From: JBDKVA01 sp039679375
GTDB lineage: Bacteria > Bacillota > Clostridia > Acetivibrionales > DTU013
Assembly: GCA_039679375.1 (NCBI GenBank)
Contig: JBDKVA010000150.1
Coordinates: 1 to 43,169, forward strand
DNA length: 43,169 nt
Direction of reading: 5' to 3'
Shown here one piece after another: positions 31,515 to 39,169 of the stretch. Under the pieces are notes generated by a model. It had not been told where the DNA came from. It was given only the letters and a program-made list of their open reading frames with translations, and ran no database searches. The translations under genes were made by a program, and so were the position numbers. The number at the start of each line of letters is the position of its first letter. Position 1 is the first letter of the stretch.

Positions 31515-32108
31515 TTATCCTTCAGCCTCAAAATGTTCCTTCATTGCCGCCCATATTTCATCCCTACCCTGTCTGGTTTCAGATGAATAGGCAATTATTT
31601 CGGTACCCTCCGCTGTTCCGAGTACTTTTTGAATATCCTGTTTTCTGGCCTGGATCTGGCTGCGAGGTATTTTATCCGTTTTTGCCGCAACCATAATATG
31701 CGGCATAGAGTGCTCCAGGATCCATTTGTACATCATCCGGTCGTCACTGCTTGGCGAATGCCTGATGTCAACCAGCATAATGACCATCTTTAGCTGTCTG
31801 CGCGAATTCAGATATGTCTCGATGATTTTTCCCCAGGAATGCTTCTCGCCTTTAGAAACACTTGCATATCCATACCCCGGCAAATCGACTAAATAATATG
31901 CGTCATCGATGTTGTAGAAATTGATTCCCCTTGTCTTTCCAGGTTCGGAGGAAACCCTTGCCAGGTTCCTTCTGTTTAAAAGCGTATTGATGATAGTGGA
32001 TTTTCCTACATTGGAGCGTCCGACCAGCGCTATTTCCGGAATATTGCCGGAAGGGTACTGTTCAGGCTTTACGGCAGTCAATTCGTACCTTGCTTTATTC
32101 AGATCCAC
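31515..32108 (-). CDS. engB: Ribosome-biogenesis GTPase EngB/YsxC
   Basis: The 197-aa protein is a TrmE-Era-like GTPase needed for large-subunit assembly. G1 is ALVGRSNVGKST (residues about 27-38), G2 lies in GKTRGINFY, G3 is VDLPGYGYA and G4 is VAAKTDKI, with G5 near AYSSETRQG. The length is exactly that of the family. The start is a GTG at 32108 preceded by AGGAGAAGG. It is the promoter-proximal gene of a pair with the DNA glycosylase; a perfect 11-bp inverted repeat (32148-32172) lies 40 bp upstream. Confidence 0.95.
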   Translation of the reverse strand: MDLNKARYELTAVKPEQYPSGNIPEIALVGRSNVGKSTIINTLLNRRNLARVSSEPGKTRGINFYNIDDAYYLVDLPGYGYASVSKGEKHSWGKIIETYLNSRRQLKMVIMLVDIRHSPSSDDRMMYKWILEHSMPHIMVAAKTDKIPRSQIQARKQDIQKVLGTAEGTEIIAYSSETRQGRDEIWAAMKEHFEAEG

Positions 32109-32147
32109 AGTTCCTTCTCCTCATCTTATTTTAAAGTGCAAATATAT

Positions 32148-32172
32148 ATTGAATGAAAAAATTTCATTCAAT
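32148..32172. promoter_or_regulatory. Perfect 11-bp inverted repeat upstream of engB
   Basis: ATTGAATGAAA and TTTCATTCAAT are perfectly complementary with a 3-base spacer, 40 bp upstream of the engB start on the minus strand. Symmetry and position fit an operator, though a weak hairpin in the leader is also possible. No repressor is assigned. Confidence 0.4.
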
Positions 32173-32286
32173 TAATCTATTATACTATATCGAACGCATA
32201 ATATCTTTCCCGAGTGTCAAATGATCCAAAAAGTCCGCAGTTATGAAGATGCTCCAAATGTATTTTAATTATGTATCGAAGATGCT

Positions 32287-32460
32287 ATACTAGGAGTCAG
32301 CACGGAAACTAATGTATGCAGATTTTCAGGTCATTTTTTCGTCCAAAACTTTCAAAAAAACGGCGAATATCCGGATATTTAACGATTTTTTTGAAAGAAT
32401 TTGAGCGGAAACAATGGACGAAAAGATGCGGGCAGGAGTTTTCGGGCAGACTCCTAGTAT
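32287..32460. mobile_element. MITE-like 174-bp hairpin element
   Basis: The ends are perfect 12-bp inverted repeats, ATACTAGGAGTC and GACTCCTAGTAT, and the inverted similarity continues inward (TCGTCCA/TGGACGA; CTTTCAAAAAAA 32349-32360 with TTTTTTTGAAAG 32386-32397). A central palindrome AATATCCGGATATT (32366-32379) completes a near full-length hairpin. A TA lies just outside CTAGGAGTC on both sides, as expected if an IS630/Tc1-type transposase moved it, though the symmetry makes the target duplication ambiguous. It encodes nothing. Relics of its ends occur at 12950 and 14703. Confidence 0.72.
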
Positions 32461-32498
32461 TCATCCGGTGAAAAAATGATGAAAGGCCAATCAATTTG

Positions 32499-34883
32499 AT
32501 GGTAAGTAAAAAGGTCATTTCCATATCCGTTCAGAACCTGCTTGATTATTCAAATCAGTCCGGCGATCTCACCACGGGTGTATATTCGTCATCAAGGGCG
32601 GTGGAGGGAACAAGAGGCCATGCTGCCGTTAGGAACGCTCTGAAAAATGAACTTGGCAGCGATGCGGTTTACGAGGCCGAAGTCCCCATTTCATTCACAC
32701 TTGAAGGTAAAAATACGGCGCTTGAAGTAACGGGACGGATCGACGGCGTATTGAAGGATGCTTCAGGCATCACCATACATGAAATCAAGACTACAACGTC
32801 ACCTCTCGACCAAATCGAACACGATTATAATCCTCTGCATTGGGCACAGGCAAAATGCTACGCTTATATGTTCGCATACCTGTACGGGCTGGACTATATT
32901 GCGATCCGTCTTACCTATTTTCAACTGGATGAGAAGCAGGAAAAATCCTTTTTGGATCTGTACAGCACGGAATCGCTTGAGGAATTTTTCATGCCTCTTG
33001 TCAGCGAATGTCTGGCATGGCAGGATAGGATACAAGGCTGGTATGATACCCGGAATGGCTCCATTCAAAAGCTTGATTTCCCTTATTCCGGATACCGGCT
33101 TGGCCAGAGGGAGTTCATGGACAGCGTACACGATTCCATTGAAAAAGGTGATATTCTATTTGCCCAGGCGCCCACCGGGACAGGCAAGACGATTGCTGCT
33201 CTGTATCCTACCGTCAGGGCGCTGGGAGAAGGCTTCATTTCAAAAATTTTCTATCTCACAGCAAAAACCACTACACGTGTATTGGCCGAAAAGGCACTTG
33301 ATGATATGCGTGTGAAAGGCCTGAAAATAAAGTCCGTAACGATAACGGCCAAAGAAAAAATCTGTTTTTGCGAAAACCCCGCCTGTGACCCGGAAAGCTG
33401 CGAATATGCCGCCGACTATTACGGGAAGGTCAAAAAAGCTATGGCGGATGCTTTAAATGAGGACGTTCTGGACAGGTTCACTCTTGAAAAGTATGCAAAG
33501 CTGTACTCGGTATGTCCCTTTGAACTGTCGCTCGACCTGTCGCTCTGGTGCGACGTAATCATTTGCGATTATAATTACCTTTTTGATCCAAGGGTGTATC
33601 TCAAGAGATTTTTCACACAGCGCGGCGACTACTGCTTTCTTATCGACGAAGCGCACAATCTTGTCGACCGGGCAAGGGAAATGTATTCCTCCGAGCTTTC
33701 GAAAAGGTCTTTCTTTGAACTCCGGCAGGGTATAAAAGCAGAAATACCCGCATTATATGAATCGGTAAACCAATTGTACAAATATTTTTTAAGCTCAGCC
33801 AGGGCACTTATTTCAGAGGAAGATGAAGGCGAAGAAGTGAAAGACTTCTACCGTGTCAGGAGAGAGAGCCCAAAAGAATTGCATGAGCTGCTCGAGCATT
33901 TTACGGGCTTCCTGGACAACTGGCTGCCGAGAAATCCTGCCGTTTCCTTTATGGATGAATTACTGGAGGCCTATTTCAATTGTTTGAATTTCATGAAGGT
34001 CCTGGAGCTCTATGATGAAAATTATGTAACCTGCTATGACAAAACTTCCAGGGACTTTAAAATAAAGCTCTTTTGCGTTGATCCGTCAAAGCTTCTAAAA
34101 AATGCGATGAATAAAGGCAGGGTGGCCGTACTTTTTTCAGCTACACTCTCGCCCATCGAGTATTTTACCAAAATGCTGGGAGGCGGCAGGGATTCGCGTG
34201 TGCTTGCCCTTCCATCGCCTTTTCCGGCAGAGAACCTATGTGTCTTTGTGGATGACGCCATCTCAACAAAATATAAAACAAGGGTGATCTCCTACGATTC
34301 CATCGCAGCGATCATCCTTGAAACGGTATCCGCCAGGGTCGGAAACTACATGGTATTTTTCCCGTCCTTTGACTATCTGAACGAGGTTTATTACAGATTT
34401 ATGGGTATCAAGTCCGGTATCCGGACCCTTTACCAGACTCCGGGCATGTCGGAGGCGGCAAGGCAGGAATTCCTAGACGAGTTTGACAGCACTGGAGAGG
34501 TCAGCCTGGCAGGATTCGCAGTCATGGGAGGCGTTTTTGGAGAAGGCATAGACCTCACAGGGGACAGACTTTCAGGGGCGATCATCGTCGGCGTGGGGCT
34601 TCCACAGATCTGCAATGAACGCAATATCATCAAGAAGCACTTTGATGAGCAGTCCTTGAGTGGTTTTGAATATGCCTATACTTATCCGGGGATTAACCGC
34701 GTTCTGCAGGCGGCAGGGCGTGTGATCCGGACAGAAAATGACATGGGCGTGGTGATTCTTCTGGATGAACGGTTCTCCTACCACACCTACAGAGAACTGC
34801 TCCCGCCCGAATGGAGCCCCATCCCGAGAGCTTCCGACGGCTGCAGGCTTTCCGAAGTGCTCCGAGTATTCTGGGGAGGATAA
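32499..34883 (+). CDS. PD-(D/E)XK nuclease fused to an XPD/DinG-type Fe-S helicase
   Basis: The protein has about 794 aa. The N-terminal 150 residues form a RecB/Cas4-like nuclease domain: GRIDGVLKD (Asp83), IHEIKTT (Glu96, Lys98) and HWAQAKCYAYMFA (Gln118, Tyr). The rest is a superfamily 2 helicase of the Rad3/XPD/DinG group: Walker A AQAPTGTGKTIAAL (about 224-237), cysteines C290, C292, C297, C302 and C340 for an Fe-S cluster, DEAH box FLIDEAHNL (384-387), GRVAVLFSATLSP, and late motif GINRVLQAAGRVIRTEND. It should process DNA repair or recombination intermediates; the exact substrate is unknown. The start is ATG 32499 or TTG 32496, both with AAAGG upstream. It is convergent with the EamA gene and overlaps it by 191 bp. 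Confidence 0.9.
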   Translation: MVSKKVISISVQNLLDYSNQSGDLTTGVYSSSRAVEGTRGHAAVRNALKNELGSDAVYEAEVPISFTLEGKNTALEVTGRIDGVLKDASGITIHEIKTTTSPLDQIEHDYNPLHWAQAKCYAYMFAYLYGLDYIAIRLTYFQLDEKQEKSFLDLYSTESLEEFFMPLVSECLAWQDRIQGWYDTRNGSIQKLDFPYSGYRLGQREFMDSVHDSIEKGDILFAQAPTGTGKTIAALYPTVRALGEGFISKIFYLTAKTTTRVLAEKALDDMRVKGLKIKSVTITAKEKICFCENPACDPESCEYAADYYGKVKKAMADALNEDVLDRFTLEKYAKLYSVCPFELSLDLSLWCDVIICDYNYLFDPRVYLKRFFTQRGDYCFLIDEAHNLVDRAREMYSSELSKRSFFELRQGIKAEIPALYESVNQLYKYFLSSARALISEEDEGEEVKDFYRVRRESPKELHELLEHFTGFLDNWLPRNPAVSFMDELLEAYFNCLNFMKVLELYDENYVTCYDKTSRDFKIKLFCVDPSKLLKNAMNKGRVAVLFSATLSPIEYFTKMLGGGRDSRVLALPSPFPAENLCVFVDDAISTKYKTRVISYDSIAAIILETVSARVGNYMVFFPSFDYLNEVYYRFMGIKSGIRTLYQTPGMSEAARQEFLDEFDSTGEVSLAGFAVMGGVFGEGIDLTGDRLSGAIIVGVGLPQICNERNIIKKHFDEQSLSGFEYAYTYPGINRVLQAAGRVIRTENDMGVVILLDERFSYHTYRELLPPEWSPIPRASDGCRLSEVLRVFWGG

Positions 34884-35853
34884 AATCAAACCCTGCCCTA
34901 TATTTTTGCATACTTTGACTCAAGGGGACTTTCATGCCGATACTTCCGGCGTATTCCGCATCTTTGCCGATACCGTCGGTTACGGTACGTTTTCTGTACA
35001 CGGTGACGGCAATCGAAACGAGGATCAACACGCAGCCTGCCAATGCCCTTCCTCCCGCGAGCTTCTCTCCGAGAATGGCAAATCCCAGAATGGCTGCGGT
35101 GACAGGTTCCAAAGTATAGATAACTGTTGCTTTTTCCGGACGGACAAATTTAATGGCACTGGATTGGATCAGTATGGTCGACACCGAAATGGCAGTGCTG
35201 ATCGCAAGAATCCCCAAAGCAAGTGCATCCAACCCGCCATAATAGATCTGACGCAATTCAAAAACAAGTGCCATACCCAGAAATACAACGGTGCCGGTCG
35301 CATGCTGTATAAAGGTAAATTGCGCCGGATCGGTCCTGCCGGAATAAAGCTTCAGCGCTGCAAGATAAAGTGAAAAAAACAATGCGTTGCAAAGTGCAAA
35401 TAAATCTCCCGGATTAAAACTGAAATGGCTGAAATCGCATGTCAGCAGCAAAAGCCCGGCCATAGATACCAGCACACTAAATACCACCCGTTTACCCGGC
35501 AGTTTCCTTTCCGCTATTGCCATGATCAAAGGTGTCATGACAACCGACATCTGAACGATAAATGCCGTATTTGAGCTGCTTGTGCTTTTCAGCGCCAGCA
35601 TACAGAAAATATTGCTCAATATGGAAAGGCCTCCGATACCAATACCAATCAGGACAGTTTTTTTATCGATCTTTTTGATCCGCTTGCAAAATATAATGGA
35701 AGTTGCTGCGAGACCGCCTAATGAAAAGACAAAAAGTATTGTGAAGTATGGCAGATACCCGAGCAGCATTTTCGACCATATGTATGACGAACCCCACAGG
35801 AACGAGTTGATCACCATAAAAGCCAAAGCATTGTTTGCCTTGATCATGTTCAT
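34693..35853 (-). CDS. EamA (DMT superfamily) transporter with atypical C-terminal tail
   Basis: Residues 1-290 form a normal ten-helix EamA transporter made of two repeats, with family motifs SFLWGSSYIWSKMLLG and LEPVTAAILGFAILGEKL. Members export amino acids, metabolites or drugs; the substrate is unknown. After TVYRKR the frame runs on for about 98 residues that are not membrane-like and are rich in Arg, Cys and Pro. The last 60 or so codons are antisense to the helicase gene, suggesting loss of the original stop or a frameshift. GGGAGG is 9 bases before the ATG at 35853; TTG 35862 and ATG 35847 are alternatives. It is divergent from an AraC regulator. Confidence 0.83.
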   Translation of the reverse strand: MNMIKANNALAFMVINSFLWGSSYIWSKMLLGYLPYFTILFVFSLGGLAATSIIFCKRIKKIDKKTVLIGIGIGGLSILSNIFCMLALKSTSSSNTAFIVQMSVVMTPLIMAIAERKLPGKRVVFSVLVSMAGLLLLTCDFSHFSFNPGDLFALCNALFFSLYLAALKLYSGRTDPAQFTFIQHATGTVVFLGMALVFELRQIYYGGLDALALGILAISTAISVSTILIQSSAIKFVRPEKATVIYTLEPVTAAILGFAILGEKLAGGRALAGCVLILVSIAVTVYRKRTVTDGIGKDAEYAGSIGMKVPLSQSMQKYRAGFDFILPRILGALRKACSRRKLSGWGSIRAGAVLCRCGRRTVHPEESPRPCHFLSGSHALPPAERG

Positions 35854-35896
35854 ACAATTCAACCTCCCTCACTACTATATTATATTAGAACATTTT

Positions 35897-35955
35897 GCAA
35901 TATTTATTGCCAATACTGCTTGAAATATTGTAAAAAATGTGCTAATCTTTTAGCA
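35897..35955. promoter_or_regulatory. Inverted repeats in the EamA/AraC divergent region
   Basis: GCAATA-tt-TATTGC (35897-35910) and TGCTAA-tctt-TTAGCA (35940-35955) are both perfect 6-bp inverted repeats in the 138-bp divergent region. They are the natural places for the regulator or polymerase to bind. The phrase TGTGCTAAT recurs near the other AraC gene (3540s). Function is inferred. Confidence 0.4.
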
Positions 35956-35991
35956 TATTCCTTCACTTCAAAGTCATGGAGGTGATTATCC

Positions 35992-36876
35992 ATGGATACG
36001 GCAGATTTGAATACACAAAATTTGAGCGATTTGAAAAGAGGCTATCTGAAGAGCGATTTCGCTTTCTTTCACCTGAAGGATATGAAAAGCATGCATTTTG
36101 AGTACCATTACCATGATTTTAACAAAATCATCTTTTTCATATCGGGACATATCACCTATTTTATCGAGGGGAAAGCATATGGACTAAAGCCCTGGGATAT
36201 CCTGTTTGTGAGCAGCAGCGAGGTGCATAAGTGTGTTATCGATCCATCCGTTATGTATGAACGGATCGTTATATGGATCAATCCCGGTTTTCTTGAAAAT
36301 CACAGTGAAGAATGCAGTCTTTTCACCTGTTTTGATCATGCCGGAGAGCGGAATAAGAATCTTTTAAGGCTGGACAATGCTGTATTGAATGACGTGAAGA
36401 TGCTGCTTTCGAGACTTGAGGATGCATGCAGGAACAGCGGTTTTGGCCAGACTATTTTAAAGAACTCTATTTTCATGCATTTGCTTGTACTATTGACAAG
36501 AGAGTTGCTTGGAAAAGGTGATGCGAAAGACGTCCACGATACAGTCATAGATGAAAGTGTTCAAAACGTTCTAAACTATATCAACGCAAATATCTGCGCG
36601 GACCTTTCCATCGAATCGCTTGCGGACAGGTTTTATTTGAACAGGTATCATCTGATGCATAAATTCAAGCAGCAAACCGGGTACTCCGTCCATAGCTATA
36701 TCCTGCAAAAGCGGTTGATGAAGGCCGATACGCTCATCAAGTCCGGCATACCTGCCGGGCAGGCCTGTGAAGAGAGCGGCTTCAACGACTATTCCAGTTT
36801 TGTCAGAGCATTTAAGAAAATGTTCGGGCTGCCTCCCCGGAGCCGCGCAAAAGCAAATCGAGCAGGAGGGAATTAA
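35992..36876 (+). CDS. AraC-family transcriptional regulator
   Basis: The 294-aa protein has an N-terminal cupin sensor (FHLKDMKSMHFEYHYHDFNKIIFFISG and GLKPWDILFVSSSEVHK). Its C-terminal AraC DNA-binding domain carries two helix-turn-helix units, LSIESLADRFYLNRYHLMHKFKQ and PAGQACEESGFNDYSSFVRAFKK, followed by LPPRSRAK. The ATG at 35992 has GGAGGTGATTATCC upstream, a very strong site. It is divergent from the EamA transporter, which it probably controls, and ends before a long hairpin facing the DUF4846 operon. The ligand is unknown. Confidence 0.92.
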   Translation: MDTADLNTQNLSDLKRGYLKSDFAFFHLKDMKSMHFEYHYHDFNKIIFFISGHITYFIEGKAYGLKPWDILFVSSSEVHKCVIDPSVMYERIVIWINPGFLENHSEECSLFTCFDHAGERNKNLLRLDNAVLNDVKMLLSRLEDACRNSGFGQTILKNSIFMHLLVLLTRELLGKGDAKDVHDTVIDESVQNVLNYINANICADLSIESLADRFYLNRYHLMHKFKQQTGYSVHSYILQKRLMKADTLIKSGIPAGQACEESGFNDYSSFVRAFKKMFGLPPRSRAKANRAGGN

Positions 36877-36903
36877 TTATTCCGCCCTTCCTGCTCGCTG
36901 CGC

Positions 36904-36981
36904 GAGCGCCGGTCGCTTGCTTCACTGTGGAATTCACTTCCACTGTGAAGCGCTTAAGCGACAAATCACGCTTCGGCGCTC
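36904..36981. repeat. Long nested hairpin (possible terminator or small repeat)
   Basis: Three nested stems share one axis: GAGCGCCG/CGGCGCTC (36904-36911 and 36974-36981), GTCGCTT/AAGCGAC (36912-36918 and 36956-36962), and CTTCACtGTGG/CCACtGTGAAG around 36920-36950. It lies between converging genes (AraC regulator and DUF4846 protein). No T run follows on either strand, so simple intrinsic termination is doubtful. Confidence 0.5.
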
Positions 36982-37015
36982 TGTGCACAAAGCCATAGTA
37001 GCTGAATAAACCGGT

Positions 37016-37993
37016 TCAATCCGCGAACCGCATCAGCTGATCCTTCGTAAACTCCCATTCCGGCGTGCTGAGCGTCTCTCCGAAACTTACAGGATACCAT
37101 GGGTCACCTGCAGTATTTGCCGGATTCTTCAGTATATGCATCTCCTGTGCAGGCATGTATCCCTGTGCCAGTATAAAAAGCTTCTCTCCCGTTGATTTAT
37201 TCTCAGCCATGTCTGCTACGATCACGCAATGTCCGGGAGTATTTCCGTATATGAAAACATCACCGGGCTGCATTTGTTCTACCGGAATGCTTTCCATCTC
37301 CTTGGACAGTGACAATGTCCCTGCATATGCAAAAACAATATCCAGGTACTTCCGGAAGCTCGCGTAATCCTTTGATGAGCTACCCTGCTCCACCCAATAC
37401 GCCCTGTTTCCGCTGACCTTGATCCTGCTGCCCTTCATCCAGGTTGAATAATCCGCATTGAAACCATTGGTGAAATTGAAGTGGATCCGGCCGTAAAGAC
37501 CTTTCTTGTAAAGATATTCAGCCCTCAGCCTTATAATTGAGTCCGCGCACTGCTGAAGGTCCCTATCACCGACATCCATGTCGATCACGGCTTCATGAAC
37601 GTCCCGCGGCTTTGAATCGCCATTATAATACATCACATTGGAACCATGGGGTTTTAGAGGAAGCTCCCGGAGGTATTCACCGAACGAGCCCGCTTCCACA
37701 CGTACGCGCTCAAAGCCCTCCGGCACAAGTATCCGTTCATTTACTGTCCTGCCCGCCTCATATATACAGGATTTATTTGTCTGTACGGAATCTTTTACCT
37801 GATCATCCGTTCCATCCGCTGATAAGTCGTCGGCATGGCTGGCAGGCATGCTGCTCGAATCATCTGAAACAGGGTATTTAGGTTCAGTATCCCCTTTTCC
37901 GTTCTTCAAAGCGGGGCGAAGCACCTGCCCCCATATCACAAGAAGGATTGTTATCATCAGCAGTATTATAGTTATTCTTTTCAAAGACGTCAC
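37016..37993 (-). CDS. DUF4846 membrane-anchored protein
   Basis: The 325-aa protein has an N-terminal anchor (ITIILLMITILLVIWGQVL), a low-complexity Ser/Asp linker (about 35-75) and a DUF4846 domain: RILVPEGFERVRVEAGSFGEYLR, VHEAVIDMDVGDRDLQQCADSIIRLRAEYLY and QMQPGDVFIYGNTPGHCVIVADMA. Cys149 and His255 sit like the Cys-His pair of NlpC/P60 (papain-like) hydrolases, so a peptidase or amidase activity outside the membrane is inferred; DUF4846 itself has no assigned reaction. It overlaps the radical SAM gene by 4 bp, showing translational coupling, and is the last gene of the operon. Confidence 0.82.
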   Translation of the reverse strand: MTSLKRITIILLMITILLVIWGQVLRPALKNGKGDTEPKYPVSDDSSSMPASHADDLSADGTDDQVKDSVQTNKSCIYEAGRTVNERILVPEGFERVRVEAGSFGEYLRELPLKPHGSNVMYYNGDSKPRDVHEAVIDMDVGDRDLQQCADSIIRLRAEYLYKKGLYGRIHFNFTNGFNADYSTWMKGSRIKVSGNRAYWVEQGSSSKDYASFRKYLDIVFAYAGTLSLSKEMESIPVEQMQPGDVFIYGNTPGHCVIVADMAENKSTGEKLFILAQGYMPAQEMHILKNPANTAGDPWYPVSFGETLSTPEWEFTKDQLMRFAD

Positions 37994-39132
37994 CTGCCTT
38001 GCCGGCTTTCCTCATTTTTCAATTTATCTTCAAGGAGCGAAACAAGTGGGTACATATCGTTGTAGTGCTTTTGCACAAACATCGCATTCCGTTTCTTAAA
38101 TAGCCTTTCCGCCAGTTGGTCGGCTATCGGGAGCAGAATCCTTTCATGTGCGCACAATACAGGGGATACTTTGGCAATGCTTCCCGTGGCTTGCCTGTTC
38201 AAACATCCGCAGTGATGGTTACAGCGGTCTTTGACTGCACACTCTCCGCACTCTTCTTTTTCCTCTTCGTTCATATCATAGATCCTGTTTCTCATTTTTT
38301 CATCGATTCCTGTGTTTACATGTCCGATCGCATAACTGCCATCTCCCACAAACTGGACACAAGGATATAATGTCCCGTCCGGCCCAACAGATATCTGCTT
38401 TTTCCCCAACTCGCACCTTTCCCTGCAATAGCTGCTTCTATTTATATGCGAGCTTATTTTCACTTCAAAAGGGCTGAGGTAGAATTTCTCCTCCAGATTT
38501 GTTTTCTCGAAGTAAAAATCAGCGAGTTCCACATATTTCTCCTTTAATACTTTAAGAGAAGCATCATTCCATTTTCCGGCATAATTCATGGAGCAGACAA
38601 TATATTTAAACCCCTTCTTATAGAGATATCGAACGGATTCGGCGTAATATTGCACCGTATCCGGATTTACGGTCATCAGCACCGGCGCGTATGGCTGATA
38701 AGCAAGAAGCAGATCTATCGCCGGAGATAGCCTGTCAAAAGTACCGTCTCCATTTTTCACCTTCCTGTACAGGTCATGCGCCTCCATAACACCATCGTGG
38801 CTCAGTGCAATCAGTACTCCGTTTTTTTGGGAAAATTCCATGAATTCCCGATCCAGCAGCAGTCCATTTGTAGTAACCTTAAAATGATAGAAACATCCAT
38901 CCGGTTTTTCGCTCGATCTGCAATACTGTACAGCATCATAAATCATCTTTTTCTCAAGGAGAGGCTCCCCTCCGAAAAAGATGATCCCGACAGAACCGCT
39001 GCCTGACCGCGACGCCAGGTCAACCGCCTTTTCAGCAGTCTGCAATGACATTGTTTCAGCTTTCTTGCCATCTACATAGCAATATCCGCACGCCATATTG
39101 CATTGATTTGTAAGATGCAGTGTATAATGCAT
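37990..39132 (-). CDS. Radical SAM/SPASM enzyme, probably a peptide or protein maturase
   Basis: The 380-aa enzyme has the radical SAM cluster motif CNMACGYC at the start (Cys11, Cys15, Cys18), FFGGEPLL (54-57, SAM binding) and a C-terminal SPASM domain. C240-x17-C258, then C295-x2-C298-x5-C304-x3-C308-x18-C327 closely match the auxiliary 4Fe-4S ligand spacing of anaerobic sulfatase maturase (anSME). Such enzymes modify protein side chains using 5'-deoxyadenosyl radicals. No sulfatase or short precursor is adjacent, so the substrate is open; the upstream lipoprotein is the natural candidate. The ATG at 39132 has a weak site (GGCGG). It lies 37 bp downstream of the lipoprotein gene and overlaps the DUF4846 gene. 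Confidence 0.9.
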   Translation of the reverse strand: MHYTLHLTNQCNMACGYCYVDGKKAETMSLQTAEKAVDLASRSGSGSVGIIFFGGEPLLEKKMIYDAVQYCRSSEKPDGCFYHFKVTTNGLLLDREFMEFSQKNGVLIALSHDGVMEAHDLYRKVKNGDGTFDRLSPAIDLLLAYQPYAPVLMTVNPDTVQYYAESVRYLYKKGFKYIVCSMNYAGKWNDASLKVLKEKYVELADFYFEKTNLEEKFYLSPFEVKISSHINRSSYCRERCELGKKQISVGPDGTLYPCVQFVGDGSYAIGHVNTGIDEKMRNRIYDMNEEEKEECGECAVKDRCNHHCGCLNRQATGSIAKVSPVLCAHERILLPIADQLAERLFKKRNAMFVQKHYNDMYPLVSLLEDKLKNEESRQGR

Positions 39133-39169
39133 AATCTTTATACCGCCAATTCGCTAACATATACTGATA

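Larger units (their letters stand above)
32109..32498. other. Intergenic gap between engB and the helicase gene, holding a MITE
   Basis: This 390-bp divergent region holds no gene. It contains the inverted repeat ATTGAATGAAA-aaa-TTTCATTCAAT (32148-32172), which may be a regulator site for engB, an AT-rich stretch, and the 174-bp hairpin element (32287-32460) that ends about 40 bp before the helicase start. Confidence 0.6.

Noticed and set aside
32287..32460. Intrinsic terminator or riboswitch upstream of the helicase
   Set aside because: The long near-complete symmetry with flanking TA and related ends elsewhere fits a MITE better; no riboswitch core was recognised.
34765..35373. A 202-codon plus-strand frame
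   Set aside because: It covers the end of the helicase gene and the antisense of the transporter; its composition is unlike a real protein.
37990..39132. Anaerobic sulfatase maturase
   Set aside because: The SPASM spacing fits, but the N-terminus differs from anSME, no sulfatase gene is present, and the gene is coupled to an unrelated operon.
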